Positions 1 through 5,218 of a stretch of 6,475 nt of DNA are shown here, piece by piece. Each line of letters begins with the position of its first letter. Positions within the stretch are counted from its first letter, which is position 1. Source of the stretch: Hyphomonadaceae bacterium UBA1001 (GTDB lineage: Bacteria; Pseudomonadota; Alphaproteobacteria; Caulobacterales; Aquidulcibacteraceae); assembly GCA_002291875.1 (NCBI GenBank), contig DBAV01000201.1, positions 1 through 6,475 on the forward strand, written 5' to 3'. Below the pieces are notes generated by a model. That model saw only the letters and a program-made list of their open reading frames with translations, was not told where the DNA came from and ran no database searches. Both the position numbers and the translations under genes were made by a program.

Positions 1-584
1 GCCTCGTCCATCTTGTCGCCGCCGACCCGCACCGAGCGCGAATACACGATGCCGCCCAGCGACATGACCGCGACCTCGGTGGTGCCGCCCCCGATGTCCA
101 CGACCATCGAGCCGGCGGGCTGTTCGATGGGCAGGCCCGCGCCGATGGCGGCCGCGATCGGCTCTTCGACCAGAAAGACACGGCGCGCGCCGGCGTTCAG
201 GGCGCTCTCGTGGATGGCGCGCCGCTCGACCGGCGTGGCGCCGGTGGGCACGCAGATCAGGATCTGGGGCTGGACGATGCGTGGGCGCCGCGGCTGGACC
301 TTCTCGATGAACTGCTTGATCATCTCCTCGGCGACCTCGAAGTCGGCGATCACGCCGTCGCGCATCGGCCGGATCGACTCCATGCGCTGGGGGGTCTTGC
401 CGAACATCTCGCGCGCGGCCTTGCCGACTGCGAACACGGTCTTGCGCCCACCTTCATTGTTGAAGGTGACCACCGACGGCTCGTCCAGCACCACGCCCTG
501 ACCCTTCACATAGATCAGCGTGTTCGCCGTCCCGAGGTCGATGGCGAGGTCTGGGGGGATCAGTCCGAAAAAATTTCCGAACAT
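1..584 (-). CDS. mreB: Rod shape-determining protein MreB (partial, N-terminal part)
   Basis: MreB is the bacterial actin homologue. It polymerises on the inner face of the cytoplasmic membrane and directs peptidoglycan synthesis along the cell body. The reading frame starts at ATG 582-584 and runs off the left edge, giving 194 complete codons of a protein usually near 345 residues. Visible motifs are the first phosphate loop IDLGTANTLIYVKGQGVV (residues 15-32), CVPTGATPVERRAI (111-124), LVEEPIAAAIGAGLPI (138-153) and the second phosphate loop VVDIGGGTTEVAVMSLGG (161-178). The short hydrophobic N-terminus (MFGNFFGLIPPD) fits the usual MreB start and possibly its membrane contact. A GGAGG ribosome site lies at 597-601, 12 bases from the ATG, which is rather far. 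In most relatives mreC and mreD follow; they would lie beyond the left edge. lpxC is upstream in the same direction. Identity is clear from near-consensus motifs; only the C-terminal half is unseen. Confidence 0.98.
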   Translation of the reverse strand, partial: MFGNFFGLIPPDLAIDLGTANTLIYVKGQGVVLDEPSVVTFNNEGGRKTVFAVGKAAREMFGKTPQRMESIRPMRDGVIADFEVAEEMIKQFIEKVQPRRPRIVQPQILICVPTGATPVERRAIHESALNAGARRVFLVEEPIAAAIGAGLPIEQPAGSMVVDIGGGTTEVAVMSLGGIVYSRSVRVGGDKMDE

Positions 585-601
585 GGGCGCGGGAATCCTC
601 C

Positions 602-618
602 GGGTGGTCCTGCCACCC
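602..618 (-). promoter_or_regulatory. Hairpin directly 5' of the mreB ribosome binding site
   Basis: Read on the minus strand, GGGTGG-CAGGA-CCACCC forms a perfect 6-base-pair stem with a 5-base loop. It ends exactly where the mreB Shine-Dalgarno GGAGG (597-601) begins. Such a stem in the mRNA leader could influence ribosome access or protect the 5' end. The pairing is seen directly; any regulatory role is inference, because short GC-rich stems also arise by chance in DNA of this composition. Confidence 0.35.
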
Positions 619-756
619 TGTGCAAGCCTTGGGACCGGTGTGCGGCCGGATCACATGCCCCGGCAGTCCAGGGAGCGCAAGCCGTCCGCCCCGGGGCTTC
701 TGCACGTTTCGGGCCAGTCGCTGCGCAGCGTTCACGGGGCACCCGGGCGCGCGGGA

Positions 757-786
757 CAGGGCCCTGCTGCACGGGTGTGCCCGTGC
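757..786 (-). terminator. GC-rich hairpin pair between lpxC and mreB (possible terminator or attenuator)
   Basis: Two adjacent palindromes lie 70 bases past the lpxC stop. CAGGGCCCTG (757-766) is a perfect 10-base palindrome. Next to it, GCACGGG-TGTG-CCCGTGC (769-786) gives a 7-base-pair stem with a 4-base loop. On the minus strand no T-run follows, so this is not a textbook intrinsic terminator. It may slow polymerase, stabilise the lpxC 3' end, or be incidental to the high GC content. No other feature was recognised in the 271 bases between the two genes. Confidence 0.3.
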
Positions 787-855
787 CGGCACAGCCTGCG
801 GGCAGGGGTGTTCCGCGCCGGGATGCCGTGCGCGCGGGGCGGGGCGCCCGTGGGG

Positions 856-1800
856 TCAGAGGCCCGCCGCGCGGATGGCGGGAGCGACGGCAAAGGCAGC
901 CTCGCGCCCTTCCTCTCCCTGCCAGCGATCGGGTTGGGCCAGCACCGCGCGTACCAGCGCGACGTTCAGGGTGTGGCCGGGCTGGTTCGCCTCGAGCCGG
1001 CCGACAATCGGCGCCCCCAGCAAGGCCAGGTCGCCGATGCAGTCGAGGATCTTGTGGCGCACCAGTTCGTCCTCGTGGCGCAGGCCGCCAGCGTTCAGGA
1101 TCCGCCCCTCGTCCAGCACCACGGTGTTGTCGAACGAGGCGCCGCGGCCCTTGCCCATGGCGTGCAGCCGCTCGGCATCGCGCTTGAAGCCAAAGGTGCG
1201 CGCGTCGGCGATCTCGGTGACAAAGCTGTCGCGGTCGATGCGCAGGGCACGCCGCTGGATGCCGATGGCCGGGTCGTCGAAATGGATACGCACGTCGGCT
1301 TCGAAGCCATCATGGGCCACCGGCGCGAGGCTGGCCCACTTGGCGCCGTCGCGCACCTCGATGGTCTGGCGGATGCGGATGACGCGACGGGCCGCGCCTT
1401 GGGCCAAAAGGCCCGCGGCCTCGATGATCTGGGTGAACACGGCGGCCGATCCGTCCAGGATGGGCGCCTCGGGGCCGTCGATCTCGACGCGCAGATTGTC
1501 CACGCCCATGCCCATGCAGGCAGCCAGCAGGTGCTCGACGGTGGACACCTCGACCCCGGCGGCATTGCGCAGCACGGTGCCGAGGGCGGTGTCGGTCACG
1601 CGCGAGACGTCCACGGGCACGACATTGTCGCGGTCGGTGACATCGGTGCGCACGAACTGGATGCCGGTGCCGGCCGCGGCGGGCAGCAGGCGCGCGCCGA
1701 TGCGCAGGCCAGTGTGAACGCCCACACCCGCGCACGCCGCCGGCTGGGCGAGCGTGTGCTGGACCTGAACCGCCGACGATGGGATTTGCGCCAGATGCAC
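856..1800 (-). CDS. lpxC: UDP-3-O-acyl-N-acetylglucosamine deacetylase LpxC
   Basis: LpxC is the zinc-dependent cytoplasmic deacetylase that carries out the first committed step of lipid A synthesis. With the preferred start it has 314 residues (E. coli LpxC has 305). The zinc and catalytic residues are all present: E89-H90 in STVEHLLAA, H249 and D253 in RHKILDCIGD, and H276 in NQPGHTLN. Their spacing matches E. coli H79, H238, D242 and H265 exactly, with a constant offset of 11. Other family motifs are GVGVHTG (25-31), PILDGSA (113-119), DARTFGF (199-205) and GASFDN (220-225). The start is not certain. GTG 1798-1800 has a GGAG at 1807-1810 with a 6-base spacer and places the conserved N-terminus correctly. 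The frame stays open to a TTG at 1857 and a GTG at 1812, both with poorer ribosome sites. Its neighbours are mreB downstream and a divergent TetR-type gene upstream, not the ftsZ neighbourhood common elsewhere. Confidence 0.97.
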   Translation of the reverse strand: MHLAQIPSSAVQVQHTLAQPAACAGVGVHTGLRIGARLLPAAAGTGIQFVRTDVTDRDNVVPVDVSRVTDTALGTVLRNAAGVEVSTVEHLLAACMGMGVDNLRVEIDGPEAPILDGSAAVFTQIIEAAGLLAQGAARRVIRIRQTIEVRDGAKWASLAPVAHDGFEADVRIHFDDPAIGIQRRALRIDRDSFVTEIADARTFGFKRDAERLHAMGKGRGASFDNTVVLDEGRILNAGGLRHEDELVRHKILDCIGDLALLGAPIVGRLEANQPGHTLNVALVRAVLAQPDRWQGEEGREAAFAVAPAIRAAGL

Positions 1801-1844
1801 AGCCTGCTCCACGCTTCCAAAAGGCCCCCGCCTTGGGGTGGAGA

Positions 1845-1871
1845 GATATGGAGGCAACGGCTTTCACTCAA
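1845..1871 (-). promoter_or_regulatory. Weak promoter-like pair facing lpxC
   Basis: On the minus strand, TTGAGT (1866-1871) and CATATC (1845-1850) resemble -35 and -10 boxes of a housekeeping promoter, separated by 15 bases, which is shorter than the preferred 17. This is among the few AT-richer stretches in the window and sits just upstream of lpxC. If it is real, transcription would begin near position 1838, leaving the TTG at 1857 untranscribed and favouring the GTG start at 1800. This is a pattern match only. Confidence 0.25.
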
Positions 1872-1909
1872 AACACGCTTGGTTACGGTCGGTGACTTTG
1901 CCCCTGTGT

Positions 1910-1940
1910 GCCCACCCGGCATGCGTTTTTCCGGGTGTGC
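1910..1940. promoter_or_regulatory. Inverted repeat in the divergent lpxC/tetR-like gap, candidate operator
   Basis: The arms GCCCACCCGG (1910-1919) and CCGGGTGTGC (1931-1940) are complementary at 9 of 10 positions, with the inner 7 perfect, around an 11-base spacer containing a run of five T. The arm centres are 21 bases apart, two helical turns, so a dimer or a pair of dimers could bind on one face. It ends 31 bases before the regulator's ATG. TetR-family genes often have their operator in such a divergent gap, so autoregulation is a reasonable guess. A transcribed hairpin is the alternative. Confidence 0.4.
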
Positions 1941-1971
1941 GGACGCCCGCGATGTGACAAGGATCAGGGCG

Positions 1972-2664
1972 ATGGCTGATCCCGCCCGCACCGCAGATAT
2001 CCCTGTCCGCCTGCCAGCCCCGGGCCGCGTCGAGCGCCGGCGTGCCCGTGTGCGCGAGGCCATCCTGGATGCTGCCGAGCAGCTGTTCGCCCGCCATGGG
2101 GCCGACGCGCTCTCGATGCGCCGCCTGGCGGGCGATCTCGAGCTGTCGCCAGCGGCGATCTACAAGTATTTCGGGTCAAAGGAGGAATTGCTGGGCGCGC
2201 TGCGCGAACAGTTCTTCCAGCGCCTGCTCGAGCGGGTCGAGCACACCGCCATCACCCCCGCCCCCACGCCCCAGGTACGCCTGCGCGACATGGTGAGGGT
2301 CTATGTGGAAACCGCGCTGGAACGGCCGCATCACTATGCCGCTGCGTTCGCGCCCGCGGCCGCCGGCCCCCCGCCGCGCACGGATGGGTCGGCCGAGGCG
2401 GCGGCCGACCGGGCGCACGCCATCCTGATGACTGCCATTGCCGAGGATCTCGAGGCGGGACGGCTGCGCCCGGCCGATCCCGAGCTGGTCGCCATGCAGG
2501 TGTGGGTGGTGATGCACGGGCTTTCGATGGTGCTGATCCACAAGGTCAACCGGCCCGCGGACGCACCCTGTCCGTCGGGCGTCCAGGGCGTGCTGCCCGA
2601 CCTCGATCCCGGCGCGCTGTGCGACGCCATGGCCGACCTGGTCTGGCGCGGGCTGGGAGCCTGA
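1972..2664 (+). CDS. TetR/AcrR family transcriptional regulator with WHG-like C-terminal domain
   Basis: This is a 230-residue one-component DNA-binding regulator. The N-terminal TetR-type domain spans about residues 25-75. It starts REAILDAAEQLFARHGADAL (28-47), continues through the recognition-helix region LSMRRLAGDLELSPAAIY (47-64), and ends in the hallmark YKYFGSKEELL (64-74). The ligand-binding half has WVVMHGLSMVLI (178-189), like the W..HG signature of the WHG type (PF13305-like); the ligand cannot be read from sequence. ATG 1972 is preferred because AAGGA (1959-1963) lies 8 bases upstream. An in-frame ATG at 1921 lies inside the inverted repeat and lacks a ribosome site. The stop is 1 base from the GTG of the NUDIX gene, so the two are almost certainly cotranscribed and coupled in translation. 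It probably controls its own operon, and perhaps the divergent lpxC. Residues 130-150 are rich in Ala, Pro and Gly and probably form a flexible stretch. Confidence 0.93.
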   Translation: MADPARTADIPVRLPAPGRVERRRARVREAILDAAEQLFARHGADALSMRRLAGDLELSPAAIYKYFGSKEELLGALREQFFQRLLERVEHTAITPAPTPQVRLRDMVRVYVETALERPHHYAAAFAPAAAGPPPRTDGSAEAAADRAHAILMTAIAEDLEAGRLRPADPELVAMQVWVVMHGLSMVLIHKVNRPADAPCPSGVQGVLPDLDPGALCDAMADLVWRGLGA

Positions 2665-2665
2665 G

Positions 2666-3274
2666 GTGCGCACCGACCCCTGGACCTGGACCGGCCCGCC
2701 CGAGACGCGGTTCGAAAATCCCTGGCTGCGGGTCGAGACCCGGCGTGGGCTCTCGCCGGGCGGGATCGAGGCGAGTTATGGCATCGTGCGCTTCCGGCGG
2801 CACGCGGTGGGCGTGCTTCCGATCCACGCCGACGGGCCGGTGACCATGGTCGGCCAATGGCGGGTACCGCTGGAGGCCTGGTCGCGCGAAATCCCCGAGG
2901 GCGGGATCGAGGCCGACGAAGACCCCCTAGCCGGTGCGCTGCGTGAACTGGCCGAGGAAACCGGCCTGGTCGCCGGCCAGGTGCGCCCGATCCTGAACCT
3001 GCATCTGTCCAATTCGGTGACCGACGAGCGCGCCAGCGTCTATGTGGCGTGGGCGCTGACCGAGGGCGCGGCCGCCCCCGACCATACCGAGGTGCTGGAG
3101 GTCGAGCGCGTGCCGTTCGTGTCGCTGCTGGACGATGTCGCGGCTGGCCGCATCACGGACGCGATCACGGTGGCGGCGGTTCTGCGGGTGCACCACATGG
3201 CGATCACGGGCGCGCTGCCCGAGGCCCTCGCCCGTGCGATGATGTCCCCGCCACCAGGAGCACCAGTGCCATGA
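2666..3274 (+). CDS. NUDIX hydrolase, ADP-ribose pyrophosphatase-like
   Basis: This is a 202-residue hydrolase of nucleoside diphosphates linked to another moiety. The Nudix box fits the consensus GX5EX7REUXEEXGU without deviation at residues 79-101: G79, E85, then RELAEETGL (93-101), with E94, E97 and E98 as metal ligands. The strand before it, WSREIPEGGIE (72-82), is typical of the ADP-ribose/sugar-nucleotide pyrophosphatase branch (NudF-like), as is the region LHLSNSVTDERASVYVA (112-128) after it. The exact substrate is inferred only at subfamily level. It starts with GTG 2666-2668, supported by GGGAG (2655-2659) with a 6-base spacer. It begins 1 base after the TetR-like stop, and its own stop overlaps the cysE start as ATGA. 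This tight packing suggests coordinated expression with the regulator and with cysteine synthesis. The last 15 residues are Pro/Ala-rich, and the cysE ribosome site lies within its coding sequence. Confidence 0.94.
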   Translation: MRTDPWTWTGPPETRFENPWLRVETRRGLSPGGIEASYGIVRFRRHAVGVLPIHADGPVTMVGQWRVPLEAWSREIPEGGIEADEDPLAGALRELAEETGLVAGQVRPILNLHLSNSVTDERASVYVAWALTEGAAAPDHTEVLEVERVPFVSLLDDVAAGRITDAITVAAVLRVHHMAITGALPEALARAMMSPPPGAPVP

Positions 3275-4119
3275 ACGACATGACCCCGGCCCTCGCCGAT
3301 CGCGAGACCGCCGCGCCGGCCGACGACACGCTGGGCCTGTGGACGACGCTGCGTCTGGAGGCGATGACCGCCGGGGCGGGCGAGATGCTGCTGGCGGCCT
3401 ACATGAATGCCTCGATCCTGCACCATGCCCGGCTGCAGGACGCCCTGTCCTATCACCTGGCGCAAAAGCTGGGCGGGTCGGACATGAATCCGCTTCAGCT
3501 GCGCGAGGTGTGCGAGCAGGCCCATTCCGCCGATCCGCGCCTGATCGAGCGCGCCGAACGTGACCTGCGTGCCTATCGCGAGCGCGACCCGGCAGCGCGC
3601 GGCCTGCTTCAGCCTTTCCTGTATTACAAGGGGTTTTCGGCCCTGCAGGCCTGGCGGGTGGCCCACTGGCTGTGGGGCGAGGGGCGCGAGGCGATGGCGC
3701 TGCACCTGCAGAGCCGGATTTCCGAGCTGTTCCAGGTCGACATCCACCCCGCTGCCGAAATCGGGGCAGGGGTGTTCCTCGATCATGCGACGGGGATCGT
3801 GATCGGCGAGACGGCACGGGTGGGTGACGACGTGTCGATGCTGCACGGGGTGACGCTGGGCGGCACCGGCAAGGAACGCGGCGACCGCCATCCCAAGATC
3901 GGCAATGGCGTGCTGCTGGGCGCCGGCGCCAAGGTGCTGGGGCCGATCACGGTGGGCGACCGCGCGCGCGTGGCATCGGGCTCGGTCGTGCTGCGCCCGG
4001 TGCCTCCGCATTGCACGGTGGCGGGCGTGCCTGCGCGTCCGGTGGGCGGCGCCTGCGCCAACCCGGCCGAAAGCATGGACCAGACCCTGGCCGAATATGC
4101 CGGCGACTGGGTGATCTGA
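3271..4119 (+). CDS. cysE: Serine O-acetyltransferase CysE
   Basis: CysE transfers an acetyl group from acetyl-CoA to L-serine, giving O-acetylserine for cysteine synthesis in the cytoplasm. The 282-residue protein has an N-terminal helical domain (about 20-150) containing LQPFLYYKGFSALQAWR (113-129). A left-handed beta-helix of hexapeptide repeats follows (about 157-255). The catalytic residues match E. coli in spacing: D157 and H172 (DIHPAA, LDHATG) for D143/H158, and H207 (DRHPKIG) for H193. VTLGGTGK (194-201) and VPPHCTVAGVPARPVGG (244-260) are hallmark acetyl-CoA/turn segments. The protein ends in Ile (GDWVI); in this family the terminal Ile inserts into the CysK active site to form the cysteine synthase complex. 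ATG 3271 overlaps the NUDIX stop (ATGA), with AGGAG at 3256-3260. The first 20 residues or so are Ala/Asp-rich and variable. Feedback by cysteine is known for the family but cannot be judged here. Confidence 0.98.
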   Translation: MNDMTPALADRETAAPADDTLGLWTTLRLEAMTAGAGEMLLAAYMNASILHHARLQDALSYHLAQKLGGSDMNPLQLREVCEQAHSADPRLIERAERDLRAYRERDPAARGLLQPFLYYKGFSALQAWRVAHWLWGEGREAMALHLQSRISELFQVDIHPAAEIGAGVFLDHATGIVIGETARVGDDVSMLHGVTLGGTGKERGDRHPKIGNGVLLGAGAKVLGPITVGDRARVASGSVVLRPVPPHCTVAGVPARPVGGACANPAESMDQTLAEYAGDWVI

Positions 4120-4203
4120 GACCCCGACGCATGCCGCAGCTTGCCTTGCGGGTGCGGGCAGGGCAGATGCGCGCCACCCCACCCGCGCGGCGACCTGGCC
4201 AGC

Positions 4204-4220
4204 GGCGCGCGCCCCGCGCC
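4204..4220 (+). other. GC hairpin in the cysE to DUF3126-like gap
   Basis: GGCGCG (4204-4209) pairs perfectly with CGCGCC (4215-4220) around a 5-base loop, within the 137 bases between cysE and the next gene. There is no T-tract after it, so it is not a standard intrinsic terminator. It could reduce readthrough or be chance in very GC-rich DNA. Nothing else recognisable was seen in this gap. Confidence 0.2.
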
Positions 4221-4256
4221 GAGGCCCTCCCGCCCGCACCGAACCCGGAGAGCGTC

Positions 4257-4493
4257 ATGGACACGCAGGAAATCCGCAAGGTCGAGCAGTTCCTGCGCAA
4301 GCGGTTCGGCTCGGACCGCATCGCCGTCAAGCCGCGTCCCAAGGCCATGGTCGGGCGCAGCGCCGACAGCTTTGCGGACTCGGCCGAAGTCTTCATGGGC
4401 AGCGAGTCGATCGCCCTGGTGTATCGCGACGACGAGGACGGCGACGTCTCCTACATCCTGGAAATGAGCATCCTGCAGGAAGACCTCGACTGA
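4257..4493 (+). CDS. Small acidic DUF3126-like protein
   Basis: This is a 78-residue cytoplasmic protein of unknown function, with no signal peptide or membrane segment. It resembles the alphaproteobacterial DUF3126 family. The N-terminal helix TQEIRKVEQFLRKRFGSDRI (3-22) is followed by a basic strand VKPRP (24-28), then SAEVFMGSESIALVYRDDED (42-61) and the C-terminal VSYILEMSILQEDLD (64-78). The pattern 'E-V-(Y/F)-hG-...-VhYRDDEDGD-hSY' is what I recognise in the family. Residues 29-41 (KAMVGRSADSFAD) look like an insertion compared with shorter relatives I recall. ATG 4257 is chosen because GGAG (4247-4250) sits 6 bases upstream; the frame stays open further left inside the end of cysE, but that part shows no similarity. 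It lies 137 bases after cysE on the same strand, so it may belong to the same transcript. The recognition is from memory. Confidence 0.85.
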   Translation: MDTQEIRKVEQFLRKRFGSDRIAVKPRPKAMVGRSADSFADSAEVFMGSESIALVYRDDEDGDVSYILEMSILQEDLD

Positions 4494-4558
4494 GCGGCCG
4501 GACACCCAGGCGCGGCCGGGGCGGCGCACGCGATCGCAAGCACCGGGGCGGGGCACCG

Positions 4559-5218
4559 ATGGCCGCCAACGATGTCGGCGCGGGCGAGCGCGCGCCGGTG
4601 CAATTGTGCCTGGTCACGCCCGCCGATGCGCTGAGCCGACCGGATTTCGCCGCCGCACTGACCGCGTGCCTCGATGCAGCGGAGGTGGCCAGCGTCGAGT
4701 TCGACCTCGATCCCGCGCCGGTGGAACCGTCCGCCCTGGGGGTGCTGGTCGCGCATGTGCAGGCGCACGGTGTTGCGGCGCTGGTGGCCCATGACGCGGC
4801 GTTGGCGCTGGCGGTCGGTGCCGACGGGGTTCGGGTGGCGGGCGGCGCACGCGCGGTTCGCGAGGCACGCCGCCTGTTGGGCCCCGGGCTGATCGTCGGC
4901 ACCCATGTGGGCATTTCGCGCCATGCGGCCATGGATGCCGGCGAGGCCGGTGCCGATTTCGTCCAGTTCGGCGATCTGTCCGAGACTGCCTTGAAAGGGC
5001 CGGTTTCAGAAGCCACCGCCGAAGTTCTGGGGTGGTGGCAGGAGGTGATGGAGCTTCCATGCGTCGCACGCGGTGGTATCTCGGTGCTCGATGGACCGGC
5101 CTGGGCTGCGGCGGGGGCGGACTTCCTGGCCGTGCGCGGCTGGATCTGGGACCATCCGGATGGCCCGGCGCGGGCGCTGGCCGCGCTGTCGCAGGCGCTG
5201 GGCTCGCCCTTGCGCTGA
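4559..5218 (+). CDS. Thiamine phosphate synthase-like (TenI/ThiE fold) protein, degenerate active site
   Basis: This 219-residue protein follows the ThiE/TenI TIM-barrel layout. The opening strand is QLCLVTPAD (15-23), where ThiE has LYLIT. LVAHDAALALAVGADGVRV (75-93) corresponds to the ThiE segment ending in GIHIGQ.D. LIVGTHVGISRHAAMDAGEA (111-130), GADFVQFG (131-138) and CVARGGIS (168-175) complete the barrel. Several ThiE substrate residues are changed. The Q.R.K strand is VEFDLD (46-51), the GQ.D motif is VAGGAR (93-98), and the T.TK phosphate loop reads SETALKG (141-147). Only the D of the ND pair (D79) and the late GGI are clearly kept. Canonical thiamine phosphate synthesis is therefore doubtful; a TenI-like or new role is possible. 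ATG 4559 has only a loose GGGGCGGGG ribosome site upstream, 65 bases after the previous gene. Its last 160 bases overlap the Sel1-repeat gene in another frame. Fold assignment is fairly sure; function is open. Confidence 0.82.
   Translation: MAANDVGAGERAPVQLCLVTPADALSRPDFAAALTACLDAAEVASVEFDLDPAPVEPSALGVLVAHVQAHGVAALVAHDAALALAVGADGVRVAGGARAVREARRLLGPGLIVGTHVGISRHAAMDAGEAGADFVQFGDLSETALKGPVSEATAEVLGWWQEVMELPCVARGGISVLDGPAWAAAGADFLAVRGWIWDHPDGPARALAALSQALGSPLR
5050..5053 (+). promoter_or_regulatory. Ribosome binding site that sets the Sel1-repeat protein start
   Basis: GGAG at 5050-5053 lies 5 bases before ATG 5059-5061, inside the ThiE-like coding sequence. It favours this start over the GTG at 5032. 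No ATG, GTG or TTG occurs in the Sel1 frame between 5062 and the end of the ThiE-like gene; the next one I found, near 5291, would remove the signal peptide. Confidence 0.6.

Noticed and set aside
13..501. Plus-strand open frame of 162 codons across the mreB region
   Set aside because: It is the antisense shadow of mreB, whose minus-strand translation has near-consensus actin-fold motifs.
600..606. CCGGGTG near mreB matching the inner arm of the 1910-1940 repeat, suggesting a shared operator
   Set aside because: It is a single 7-base GC-rich half-site, a match expected by chance in DNA of this composition, and it lacks the second arm.
1955..1960. TTGTCA on the minus strand as a -35 box for lpxC
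   Set aside because: No AT-rich -10 candidate occurs 16-18 bases downstream; that stretch is GC-rich and overlaps the inverted repeat.
520..1971. Long plus-strand open frame running into the TetR-like gene, which could suggest a 714-residue protein
   Set aside because: Most of it is antisense to lpxC, the translation is low-complexity and matches no family, and the TetR domain begins properly after ATG 1972 with its own ribosome site.
3040..4239. Minus-strand open frame of 399 codons opposite the NUDIX and cysE genes
   Set aside because: Its Arg/Ala/Gly/His-rich translation is typical of a GC-rich shadow frame, and the opposite strand encodes a clearly recognisable CysE.
4990..5218. Programmed -1 frameshift producing a ThiE-like/Sel1 fusion
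   Set aside because: No classic slippery heptamer of the X XXY YYZ type was seen in the overlap, and a signal-peptide-like segment beginning a separate Sel1 product explains the frame better.
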